Assembly (NCBI GenBank): GCA_910575475.1 | Contig: CAJTGD010000019.1 | Coordinates: 55,957-119,956 of the forward strand | Direction: 5' to 3' | Length of the DNA: 64,000 nt | Source: Lachnospiraceae bacterium | GTDB taxonomy: Bacteria > Bacillota > Clostridia > Lachnospirales > Lachnospiraceae | Shown: piece by piece, positions 9,389-17,491 of the stretch | How positions within the stretch are numbered: position 1 is the stretch's first letter | Layout: the number at the start of each line of letters is the position of its first letter | Made by a program: the position numbers and the translations under genes | The notes under the pieces: model-generated | The model's database searches: none | What the model was told of the DNA's origin: nothing | What the model saw: only the letters and a program-made list of their open reading frames with translations

Positions 9389-10138
9389 TCACCCCAGTCT
9401 GATCCGGAATACCTTCTCCGCTGTCCGCCAGAGCACATCTTCTTTCCACTTTGGATATTTCTCAAGTATCGTCCTGTATTTTTCCAGTTCCACTCCCACC
9501 TGCAGTACGGAATCTGATGAAAACATCACTTTCTTTCCGTCCAGGGCAGACAAAGCCGCCATTGTTTCCCCGATTCCGCACCCGCTTGTTTCCAGATAAA
9601 CCTGACTGAACTCCTGTGCAAGCTGAATTGCCTGCGAAGCAAATATTCCGCTTCCGAGATGTGCAATGATCATCCGAACCTCCGGATAAAGACGCGCTGC
9701 TTTTCTTAATTTTGCCGGATCTGAAAACGGTATGCCGTATCCTGTATGAACCATGACAGGAACCTGCAATCTCCTGGCATTTTCAAAGACAAACATGCCA
9801 TCCTCAGATTCCGGATCCACAGCGTGACCGACCGGAGTTAGCTTCAGAGCCACAAAAGAAAGTTCTTTTATACATCTGTCTGCCTCAGCCGCATAATCCT
9901 CTCTTTTGAAATGCGGATTGATCGAAGCCATTCCCCAGTAATTCTGATGCTTTCTGCAAAACCTGCAGATCCTGTCATGTTCCTTCCTTGTAAGCTCTGG
10001 ATACGGCCTCCCGATAAATGGCTGCACGATTCCTCCGGTTATGCCATGCCTCTGATTCACATTGAGCAGATCCCCTTCTGATTGGGAACAGCCAAAAACA
10101 ACATCCTCCCCAATATGAGAATGTATATCCAGTATCAT
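9389..10138 (-). CDS. Amidohydrolase-2 family metal-dependent hydrolase
   Basis: A 249-aa TIM-barrel hydrolase. The metal-binding motif IDxHxH-like is seen at the start (DIHSHIG), with later histidines in VHTGYG and IAHLGSG and an SSDS motif near the C-terminus, as in the COG2159/Amidohydro_2 group. Members hydrolyse lactones or decarboxylate aromatic acids; a sugar-lactonase role would suit this locus but is an inference. The real start is ATG at 10138, seven bases after the response regulator stop, with AGGAGG upstream. A reading frame open as far as 10297 only runs through the 3' end of the regulator gene. Confidence 0.8.
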   Translation of the reverse strand: MILDIHSHIGEDVVFGCSQSEGDLLNVNQRHGITGGIVQPFIGRPYPELTRKEHDRICRFCRKHQNYWGMASINPHFKREDYAAEADRCIKELSFVALKLTPVGHAVDPESEDGMFVFENARRLQVPVMVHTGYGIPFSDPAKLRKAARLYPEVRMIIAHLGSGIFASQAIQLAQEFSQVYLETSGCGIGETMAALSALDGKKVMFSSDSVLQVGVELEKYRTILEKYPKWKEDVLWRTAEKVFRIRLG

Positions 10139-10145
10139 ATTCCTT

Positions 10146-11663
10146 TTACCTCCTGTTTTTCCGATATTCCTGCGGAGTTTCTCCAACCATCTTTTTAAAT
10201 ACCTTGAAAAAATATTTTGGATTTGTATATCCGATCTCCCTGGCAATCGATTCAATACTGCTGCCTGATTCCTCCAGAAGCTGCTTTGCATGCTCAATAC
10301 GCAGCCTTGTTACATATTCATTAAAGCTGATCTGTCTTTCTTTCAAAATATTTCTGCACATGGACGGGGTCGTATAAACGCTGTCCGCGATCATCGACAA
10401 TGTAATTTTCTTGTTGTAATTTTCACGGATATATCGATTGATCTCTTCAAAAAGATCCGGTTCTTCCTTTTCCTGGCCTCTCACGGACTGAAAGATCAAT
10501 GAGATATACCCCGAAATTTCCCTGCTCATCCTGCCAAGATCATCGTCATAAATATAGCGTGTATCAAAATACCGCAGAATATCATCTGTCTCTACATTTT
10601 TTTCTTCTGCATAATTGTCAATTTTTTTAATCATACAGGCACATGTTTTCTTAATGTCTCCCAGCTTAAACTGCGACACATCCATATTTCCAAAAAAGCT
10701 TTCCATAACCGCCGGAACTTCACGGACATCATGCTGCATTCTGCGGAACCAGCGGTCTATGCATTCCTGCGAATAGATCATCCGGAAATTCTCTGCTGTT
10801 TCCGAATACAGCAGATTCCTGTAATGTCCGGCATACAACTCTCCCAATACTTTATCGTTATCCTTACGCAGGGAATTCAGCTTCCGAATGCTCCGTGTCC
10901 CGCGGCTGATCACGCAGACCATTTTCCCGCCCTCATATTTTTCAAAGAGTCTCTCTGCAGCATGCTCTGCCTTCAGTCTCAGATAACCGTCTCTTTCTTT
11001 ATCTGTATACAGTAAAATAAAAAACTGCGATTTCAGCAGAGAATTCCTGATAACAGTACATTTTACTCCTTTTGACATATCCTGGAAGAGCATGCAGGCC
11101 GTTTCATATGCTCCTCTGCACCGATGATTTACAGAAACCAGACGGGCAAAAAAATGCTCCTGAAGCCTTTCCTCCGTCAGGATGCCCTGATCAAAATTTC
11201 CTAAGATCGCAGCCTGCAGCCTTTGATTTTTTTCTTCCGCCTCCACCATCTGTATTTTTTCCTCTATTGATCTCATCTGGCTCCGTTCTTCAATCTCTCT
11301 TACCGCTTTTTTCAGCTGCTCTTCTATTTCTTCTGAGGAAAACGGTTTGAGTACATAACCGATGACCCTGGATTCAATCGCCTTATGCATATATTCAAAA
11401 TCCTTAAAGCTGCTGATCACGATCACCGGTTGATCCAGCCTGCTGTTTCTTAGGCTTTCCAGGAATTCTACTCCGTCCATCTTATTCATTTTCATATCCG
11501 TAATGATGATATCCGGATTTAATGCACCGACAAGCTCCAGCCCCTTTTTCCCATTTTCCGCCTCACCTGCACACAGATACGGGCTGTCCGGAATATCATT
11601 GATCTTCTTGATCAGTCCTTTGCGGATGATCGCTTCGTCGTCAATCACTATATAAGAATACAT
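10146..11663 (-). CDS. YesN-type response regulator with AraC HTH domain
   Basis: A 505-aa response regulator. The receiver domain (about 1-120) has acidic IDDEA, phospho-acceptor Asp in DIIITDMKM (about residue 55) and Lys in VLKPFS. A middle region of about 270 residues follows, and the C-terminal ~100 residues are an AraC-type double helix-turn-helix (MIADSVYTTPSMC; ESIAREIGYTNPKYFFKVFK). It overlaps the kinase gene by 16 bases. Such pairs sense extracellular sugars and activate the adjacent CUT1 transporter and hydrolase genes. GAGGAGG lies upstream of ATG 11663. The tandem repeats at 9307 and 15274 are the likely targets. Confidence 0.9.
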   Translation of the reverse strand: MYSYIVIDDEAIIRKGLIKKINDIPDSPYLCAGEAENGKKGLELVGALNPDIIITDMKMNKMDGVEFLESLRNSRLDQPVIVISSFKDFEYMHKAIESRVIGYVLKPFSSEEIEEQLKKAVREIEERSQMRSIEEKIQMVEAEEKNQRLQAAILGNFDQGILTEERLQEHFFARLVSVNHRCRGAYETACMLFQDMSKGVKCTVIRNSLLKSQFFILLYTDKERDGYLRLKAEHAAERLFEKYEGGKMVCVISRGTRSIRKLNSLRKDNDKVLGELYAGHYRNLLYSETAENFRMIYSQECIDRWFRRMQHDVREVPAVMESFFGNMDVSQFKLGDIKKTCACMIKKIDNYAEEKNVETDDILRYFDTRYIYDDDLGRMSREISGYISLIFQSVRGQEKEEPDLFEEINRYIRENYNKKITLSMIADSVYTTPSMCRNILKERQISFNEYVTRLRIEHAKQLLEESGSSIESIAREIGYTNPKYFFKVFKKMVGETPQEYRKNRR

Positions 11664-13447
11664 CTATCCTCCTCTGCTTTTAATGGAAGGCGGAGCGTTA
11701 CGCATAGTCCGCCCTGCTGCCTTGCATCAATTTCCAGTCCATATGCCCTGCCATACATCAGCTGGATCCTCCTCTGGATATTTTCAAGGCCGATACTTTG
11801 GTTCTGCTTCATCCAGTTTTTCTGTGTCTGTCCCTCCTGAAATTTTTCGTAAGACAGCTGCTGCCTGATTCTTTCTAATTCCTCTTTACAAACCTTGACC
11901 CCCGGATTCTCTACACGGATCATAAGCTTTTCCTGATGCTTCTCTGCCTCAATCTGAATCCACCAGTCATCCATTTCATCCACCAGTCCATGTTCGATCG
12001 CATTTTCCACCAAAGGCTGCAGGATAAACTTTAAGACTCTGCAGTGCAGAAGCGGCTCTGATATCCGGCTTATGACCCGGATATCATTTTCAAAACGGAT
12101 CTCCTGAATCCGGACATATTTTTGAATATTCTCCATTTCTGCCGCCAGGGTCTCTTCTGCTTTTTCAAATGCAATGCTGTAATGCAGCATATCCCCCAAT
12201 GACTTTGACATCCTTGCGATCCTTTCATTCCCCTCCAGTTCCGCAAGGCTGTTGATATTCTCCAGTGTATTAAACAAAAAATGAGAATTAATCTGTGACA
12301 TCAGTCCATTCAGTTTTTCTTTCAGCAGCTTGATTTCATTTACATACTGCTCTTCGATCAGCTCATTGATACGTGCAATCATCAAATGGAATTTATGATA
12401 CAGGATCCCAATCTCATCCTCCCGTTTTTCAAAAGCCGGGATCAGGGTGATCTCTGATTCCGGAACCTCCAGCATGGCCGTTGACAGCCTTACGATAGGG
12501 GCTATTATACTTTTATTGATCGCAATGCTTGAAAGCAGGATTGATATCGTACATACAAGCAGCATAAAAAGAAGATTTTTTATATTTTTATCGTAAAGCT
12601 CATCTAATTCATCGACTCCGTATCTGGAAACCAGCTTCCAGCCATTGACATCCAGTGTATGAAAGATATATCCTCCGCTTGGAACAGAGACCACCCCGTT
12701 GTCCATATTCCGGATCTGCCGGAGCTCCTTTCCGGAAAGCTCCATCTGCCCCATGATCCGGTACAAAACCTTTCCTTTTGAATCCAGGATCAGCATCTCC
12801 GGATCTAATACCGTATCACTGGTGATCTCCCGGAATAGCTTCTCACTGCATACAACCGCAATATATGCTGTTTTCCTTCCTTTCTCATCCGCAACCGGCC
12901 GTATTTCCAGAATATTTTTTCCTGCGACCCTCTTATTTGGTGATTCCCAGAATGTGACCAGCTGATAGAGATCCTCCGCTTTCATCGTTCTGTACCAGCT
13001 GCTGTCTCTATAGCCCTGTTCCAGATAATATTCCTTTGCTTTCGTGTAAGAATAGGTATATCCGCTTTCGTTAAACAGATACACTCCTTCCACATATCTG
13101 TTGTTCCGTATCAGATTACTGCAGATATAAATAAATTCCCTGTAGTTCCGTAATCTCTGTATATCCGTAATCTCTGTATCTTCGCTTTCCATTCCGGCTA
13201 TGGACTGGATGCAGTATTTATTGTCATACTGGCTGAAGATCAGAGAGGTTAAAAGTTCATCTACCTCCTGAAACGCGCTGTTAATCTGGTACGACGCCTT
13301 TTCGACTTCACTGCCGGCACTGATCCTTGTCCTTTCATCGTAAAACGAATAAAGACTTTTGATATACAGATAAAATAATATTAGGACCGGCAGTATGGAA
13401 ACACAAAGCAGCCACAGCATAAATTTTGTACTCAGACTTTTTTTCAA
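11648..13447 (-). CDS. YesM-type sensor histidine kinase
   Basis: A 599-aa membrane kinase. TM1 spans about 10-30, a large extracellular sensor about 35-285 and TM2 about 290-310. A HAMP domain follows, then the His_kinase (PF06580) box with HFLFNTLENI, where the first His is the phospho-acceptor, and an HATPase_c domain with N-box LVENAIEHGL and a GLEN motif. The start is TTG at 13447 with GGGGGTG six bases upstream; there is no ATG near the first TM helix that would keep it whole. Partner of the response regulator, with overlapping genes. Its location between permeases and regulator indicates it senses the same carbohydrate. Confidence 0.9.
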   Translation of the reverse strand: MKKSLSTKFMLWLLCVSILPVLILFYLYIKSLYSFYDERTRISAGSEVEKASYQINSAFQEVDELLTSLIFSQYDNKYCIQSIAGMESEDTEITDIQRLRNYREFIYICSNLIRNNRYVEGVYLFNESGYTYSYTKAKEYYLEQGYRDSSWYRTMKAEDLYQLVTFWESPNKRVAGKNILEIRPVADEKGRKTAYIAVVCSEKLFREITSDTVLDPEMLILDSKGKVLYRIMGQMELSGKELRQIRNMDNGVVSVPSGGYIFHTLDVNGWKLVSRYGVDELDELYDKNIKNLLFMLLVCTISILLSSIAINKSIIAPIVRLSTAMLEVPESEITLIPAFEKREDEIGILYHKFHLMIARINELIEEQYVNEIKLLKEKLNGLMSQINSHFLFNTLENINSLAELEGNERIARMSKSLGDMLHYSIAFEKAEETLAAEMENIQKYVRIQEIRFENDIRVISRISEPLLHCRVLKFILQPLVENAIEHGLVDEMDDWWIQIEAEKHQEKLMIRVENPGVKVCKEELERIRQQLSYEKFQEGQTQKNWMKQNQSIGLENIQRRIQLMYGRAYGLEIDARQQGGLCVTLRLPLKAEEDRCILI

Positions 13448-13503
13448 TTACGGCACCCCCAGATATTGATGTTTATCCTTATTGTACCATAACAGCAGCA
13501 CGC

Positions 13504-14337
13504 TTATCCTTTTACGGCTCCTGTTGTCAGTCCGCTCACAAACTGCTTCTGCAGAAACGCGTATACGATCAGCATAGGCAGCGCGTTCAGGAAACAGGCT
13601 GCAAACAGCATCGTCCACTGTGTGGGCTTCTGCATATCACCGAGAAAAGAGAGCATGACCAGCGGCAGTGTTTTTTTCGTCGGTGATGATAAAAACAGCA
13701 TGGATAAAAAGAAATCATTCCAGATCGGAACTCCCTGCGTGATCACGATCGATACCAGCGCCGGTTTTGTCAGCGGGATCACAATTCTAAAAAAAATCCC
13801 CATGCGGCCTGCGCCGTCAATACGCGCTGCTTCTTCCAGCGCCAGAGGCACTCCCGATTTCACAAAGTTTGTATAGACAAAAACAGAAAACGGGATCGAT
13901 ATCGTAACATACATAACAATGGGTGCAATATAGCTGTTATTCATTTTAAGAGAACGCATAATGCTGTAGATCGGTATGATTGACATCTGTGCTGAGATCA
14001 TCATTCCTGCCAGAAAGAAAATCTGCAGGAACTGTCCCATTTTGGTTTTCAGCCTTGCCAGAGCATATCCTGCCAGAGATGCAACGGCCAACAGAACTGC
14101 AACACTAAAAAATGTCGTGATGATGCTGTTCTTCAAAGAACGAAAATAGTGCATTTTATCGAAAGCCTCTCGATAGCTTTCCATTGAAAATTCATTGAAC
14201 AACTGCAGAAAAGACGCTGCATTTTCCGGTGTCCGAAAGGATCCTGACAAAGCGATCAGGATCGGGGAAAGCATGACAGCAAAGAATAACAAAATACCGA
14301 TGCTGAACAAAATCTCTTTCTTTGTCTCTTTTTTCAT
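13504..14337 (-). CDS. CUT1 ABC transporter permease (MalG/LplC type)
   Basis: A 277-aa inner-membrane permease with about six TM helices. The EAA loop is visible as LALEEAARIDGAGRMGIFFRI, slightly modified, near residues 175-195, where the ATPase docks. The ATG overlaps the upstream permease stop as TAATG. No ATP-binding subunit is encoded in the locus, as is usual for CUT1 systems served by a shared MsmX-type ATPase elsewhere in the genome. Confidence 0.92.
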   Translation of the reverse strand: MKKETKKEILFSIGILLFFAVMLSPILIALSGSFRTPENAASFLQLFNEFSMESYREAFDKMHYFRSLKNSIITTFFSVAVLLAVASLAGYALARLKTKMGQFLQIFFLAGMMISAQMSIIPIYSIMRSLKMNNSYIAPIVMYVTISIPFSVFVYTNFVKSGVPLALEEAARIDGAGRMGIFFRIVIPLTKPALVSIVITQGVPIWNDFFLSMLFLSSPTKKTLPLVMLSFLGDMQKPTQWTMLFAACFLNALPMLIVYAFLQKQFVSGLTTGAVKG

Positions 14338-15212
14338 TATGCTTCCACCTCCCGCTTTTTAAAGAAAAACAAAACAACACAGGATACCGATAAGATCAAT
14401 ACAAATGCCGCCGCTGCCAATGCCTCTGCCATTCCGTACCGATACTCCACAAAGGCCAGCTTATAGACGCTGTACATCAATGTGCTGGTCGATGAGCCAG
14501 GCCCGCCTCCCGTCAAGGTAAATACATAGTCAAATGATTTGAAGCCATTGATCAGTCCCAGCATGACGTTTACCGCAATCGTGTTGGCAAGCATGGGGAT
14601 CTTTACCCGGAACATTTCCTGATGCCATCTGCATCCGTCTATCCTGCAGGATTCAATCACTTCCCCCGGAAGATTCTGCAGACCGGCAAGATAGATCAGG
14701 GTCATGGTGCCCGATGTTTTCCATTGTTCCACAAAGGCGCATGCGATCAAAGCCGTTTTTGTGCTTCCAAGCAGATTCGGTGCGCTTTCTGCCGCTCCGA
14801 GCAGGTCAAATATATTATAGATCATCCCATAATACGGCGCATAAACATAACTCCAGATAAATGCCACAACCACTGTGCTGAATAACGCCGGTATATAAAA
14901 TACGGTTCGGAAGGCTCCCTTCAGCCTCAGCTTCATATTCAATATAAAGGCGATCGTCAATGCAAGGATATTACCGAACACAACTGTAAACAGCGTATAG
15001 ACCCCTGTATTTTTCAGAGCATTCACTAAGGTTCCGTCACCCAGCAGATACTGAAAATTCTGCAGGCCGACAAAATGATAATCTCCGACTCCCGACCAGT
15101 CTGTAAATCCGTAGAAAAAAGACATGATCACAGGCAGTACCCAGAAGACCACATACAGCACCAGTGCCGGAAACAGCAAAAAGTATAGAATCCTGTTCGT
15201 TTTATTTTTCAT
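14337..15212 (-). CDS. CUT1 ABC transporter permease (MalF/LplB type)
   Basis: A 291-aa permease with six predicted TM helices and an EAA loop near 190-210 (GEVIESCRIDGC). First gene of the leftward sugar locus. ATG at 15212 is preceded by AGGGGAAG. The promoter lies in the 213-bp gap before the divergent MATE gene and contains the direct repeats at 15274-15312. Confidence 0.92.
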   Translation of the reverse strand: MKNKTNRILYFLLFPALVLYVVFWVLPVIMSFFYGFTDWSGVGDYHFVGLQNFQYLLGDGTLVNALKNTGVYTLFTVVFGNILALTIAFILNMKLRLKGAFRTVFYIPALFSTVVVAFIWSYVYAPYYGMIYNIFDLLGAAESAPNLLGSTKTALIACAFVEQWKTSGTMTLIYLAGLQNLPGEVIESCRIDGCRWHQEMFRVKIPMLANTIAVNVMLGLINGFKSFDYVFTLTGGGPGSSTSTLMYSVYKLAFVEYRYGMAEALAAAAFVLILSVSCVVLFFFKKREVEA

Positions 15213-15273
15213 CTTTAACTTCCCCTTTCCTTTTATCTTTGTGCAGATCTGTAATCTTATACTACCATGAGAG

Positions 15274-15312
15274 AAGTAACTTTTTCTCCGGATGCAAGTA
15301 ACTTTTTCTCCG
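15274..15312 (-). promoter_or_regulatory. Paired direct repeats upstream of the permease operon
   Basis: AAGTAACTTTTTCTCCG occurs twice, at 15274-15290 and 15296-15312, exactly 22 bp apart (two helical turns). Minus-strand TAGTAT/TATAAG sequences about 11-14 bases inside the near copy could be the -10 box. The core AGTAACTTTTTC matches the pair at 9307-9340. Predicted binding site of the YesN-like regulator. Confidence 0.68.
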
Positions 15313-15326
15313 TTTCAAAAAAACTC

Positions 15327-15354
15327 TTGCAATGTCAATTTTTCCGTGTATAAT
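15327..15354 (+). promoter_or_regulatory. Sigma-A promoter of the MATE gene
   Basis: TTGCAA at 15327-15332 and TATAAT at 15349-15354 are separated by 16 bases. Transcription would begin near 15361, at the left arm of the hairpin that follows. Confidence 0.75.
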
Positions 15355-15358
15355 GGGG

Positions 15359-15397
15359 CATACGGGTCTTCTGCGGGATTTGCAGGAGACCCGTATG
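15359..15397 (+). promoter_or_regulatory. Leader hairpin or operator of the MATE gene
   Basis: A 16-bp inverted repeat (15359-15374 and 15382-15397, one mismatch that is a wobble in RNA) with a 7-base spacer covers the predicted transcription start. It has no T-run behind it, so it is more likely a dimeric repressor operator or an mRNA-stabilising 5' hairpin than a terminator. Confidence 0.6.
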
Positions 15398-15425
15398 ATA
15401 GAATGTAAATGAAAGGAGTCAAACT

Positions 15426-16838
15426 ATGAGAAATGAAAAAATCAGCTGGGTGAATTTCTTTCGGACAGTGCTTACCATCGCTCTGCCCATCGCGTTTCAG
15501 AATTTTTTATCCACCACGGCAAGCATGGTAGATACCATCATGATCGGCAGCCAGGGTGAATTGTCTGTAGCCGCGGTTGGGATCTGTTCCCAGATTTCAT
15601 CTTTATTCTTTTCCTGCTACTTCGGGTTTGCAAGCGGGGGACTGCTGTTTTTCTCCCAGTATTGGGGCGCCCGCAATGAGAAGGGGATCAACCGGGTCTT
15701 TGGGCTTGCGCTGGTCTGTATGCTGGCTGTGTCCGTGCTCTTCGGCGGAGCCGCGGTCGCCAACCCGGAATTTATACTGGGGATCTATACGGATAAGGCG
15801 AATATCATCGCCATCGGGGCTCCTTATATCCGGATTGTCGGCTTTGCCTATCCCCTGCAGGTCATCGCCATGATCATCAGCTTCCTGATGCGTTCTACGG
15901 AGCGTGTAAAGCCGCCTCTGATCAGTTCCATTCTTGCGCTGATCACCAACTTTATCCTAAACTGGATCCTGATCTACGGGCGTTTCGGCATGCCCAAGAT
16001 GGGGGCAGCAGGCGCGGCAGTGGGGACTTTGGTATCAGGAATCGTAAATGTATTTGTGCTGTTCCTGTTTCTTGTAAGGGATAAAAAAACAGTTGTGCTG
16101 AGAATCAAAGATATGTTTTCCTGGAAGGATGGTTTTCTCAGGGAATACATGGGGAAATGTCTGCCGATCATCTGCAATGAATTATTTTACGGAATCGGAC
16201 AGATGCTGATCAATATCGTCATCGGGCATCAGTCCGAGTCAGCCATCGCAGCCATGGCTGCGTTCCGTGTGCTGGAAGGCTTTGTATTCGCTTTCTTTGC
16301 CGGCCTTGCGGACGCATCCTCTGTGGTCGTCGGAAAAGAGGTCGGCTCCGGACATCTTATGAGCGGATATCAATATATGAAAAAATTCGCTGTGCTTTGC
16401 CCCGTGATCACCTTCTGCATCTGCCTGATCGGTCTGCTGCTGAACGGGCCGCTCCTTTCGCTGTTCGGTCTTGGGGCGGAGGCGATGTTTTTCGGCAAAT
16501 ATATGATTCTTATCTATCTGGCGGCCGGAACGATACGTACCTGCAACTATATCATGAACAGCTGCTACCGCGCCGGAGGGGAAGCCGTATTCGGAACATT
16601 GCTGGAGATCATCTGCCTGTTTGCCGTAAGCGTTCCTGCAACATGGGCTGCCGGCATGATCTGGCATCTCCCGTTCCTTGCCGTATTCTCGTTCCTGTAC
16701 ACAGACGAGCTGATCCGGCTTGCCTTTGAATTATGGTATACCAGGAGCGGAAAATGGATCAAGCCTGTGACCGAGATGGGCCGGGAGGCATTGCCGGGAT
16801 TCCGGGCGGAGCTTGCAGCCAGGAAGGGACGTTCCTGA
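15426..16838 (+). CDS. MATE family efflux transporter
   Basis: A 470-aa polytopic membrane protein with 12 predicted TM helices in two similar halves (MatE, PF01554). The start of each half has the characteristic ALPIAFQNFLSTTASMVDTIM and LPIICNELFYGIGQ-like segments. It would exchange Na+ or H+ for a drug or metabolite. AAAGGAGT lies seven bases before ATG 15426. The upstream promoter and hairpin suggest individual regulation. Substrate unknown. Confidence 0.92.
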   Translation: MRNEKISWVNFFRTVLTIALPIAFQNFLSTTASMVDTIMIGSQGELSVAAVGICSQISSLFFSCYFGFASGGLLFFSQYWGARNEKGINRVFGLALVCMLAVSVLFGGAAVANPEFILGIYTDKANIIAIGAPYIRIVGFAYPLQVIAMIISFLMRSTERVKPPLISSILALITNFILNWILIYGRFGMPKMGAAGAAVGTLVSGIVNVFVLFLFLVRDKKTVVLRIKDMFSWKDGFLREYMGKCLPIICNELFYGIGQMLINIVIGHQSESAIAAMAAFRVLEGFVFAFFAGLADASSVVVGKEVGSGHLMSGYQYMKKFAVLCPVITFCICLIGLLLNGPLLSLFGLGAEAMFFGKYMILIYLAAGTIRTCNYIMNSCYRAGGEAVFGTLLEIICLFAVSVPATWAAGMIWHLPFLAVFSFLYTDELIRLAFELWYTRSGKWIKPVTEMGREALPGFRAELAARKGRS

Positions 16839-16882
16839 AATAAACTGTACCATCTTGTTTCTCAACGGCTAAGCCAAATAAA

Positions 16883-17009
16883 AAGCTGTCAGAATTTTTT
16901 ATACTTTGTGAGACGGCCGAATGGCCATAATGGGATGCCCTTGGGTATACTTTGTGAAACGGCCGAATAGCCATGATGGGATGCCCTTGGGTATCCTTTC
17001 TGACAGCTT
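16883..17009. repeat. Two 46-bp tandem repeats enclosed by a 12-bp inverted repeat
   Basis: Perfect 12-bp arms AAGCTGTCAGAA (16883-16894) and its complement (16998-17009) flank two near-identical 46-bp units (16900-16945 and 16946-16991; three or four differences). Each unit includes an ACGGCCGAAT.GCCAT segment that is itself partly self-complementary. It lies 45 bases after the MATE stop codon and could be that gene's terminator expanded by a minisatellite, or a small MITE-like element. Confidence 0.75.
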
Positions 17010-17097
17010 CTTTCTCTATTTCCTGACGGAATCAAATAGTTTTTAACCGCATCTGTTTTACGTTTTCATTTTCTTAATTTCTTTATAAAGCTGCTAC

Positions 17098-17143
17098 TCA
17101 CACCGGCAGACTATCCCTCACGCACAGCGCCCCATACCCCGCG
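17098..17143 (-). pseudogene. 3' remnant of a subtilase gene (fragment A)
   Basis: Read leftward, the last 15 codons (ending GYGALCVRDSLPV and TGA) match the end of the intact subtilase at 25632 (GYGALCVENSLPV). Homology stops abruptly at about 17144, where the junction element begins. A gene remnant, not expressed as a protein by itself. Confidence 0.7.
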
Positions 17144-17144
17144 T

Positions 17145-17197
17145 ATGTCAAGTTAATGTCACAAACTTTTTTCACTTTTCCCACGCGAAAATCGCTG
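17145..17197. repeat. Junction element, copy 1
   Basis: A stretch starting ATGTCAAGTTAATGTCACAA and running to AAAATCGC is repeated with few differences at 24311-24362. Both copies abut a truncated subtilase 3' end on the same side. It is probably the end of an insertion sequence or other mobile element; a GTGTCAAGTGAAAATCC motif at about 17267 resembles IS21-type ends from memory. From 17198 to 17491 there is AT-rich non-coding sequence following the RT operon, with no clear gene. Confidence 0.6.
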
Positions 17198-17491
17198 AAA
17201 GGCGCATAACTTCGTGGGGCGTATGGTTCGCTAATGCTAAGTTGGAGCAAAATTGACGGTGAATTAGTGTCAAGTGAAAATCCTAATTGATGCCCAATAA
17301 AGTATACTCAAAAAAGGAAATGCCTTGTATGTACCTCCTGGAAAATAGCTTAATGCTCTCCCTCTAACCTCTCTTGCTAAGATGATGCCCTCAAATTTGA
17401 TTATCATTATTTTAATTACAAAGATAAATTTCTCATACATAATCAAAATATATATTAATACCTTATCTACACATCGAAATATTTTTAATAT

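Noticed and set aside
16900..16991. CRISPR-like repeat pair
   Set aside because: Two adjacent 46-bp copies without spacers, no cas genes, and the whole is enclosed by an inverted repeat.
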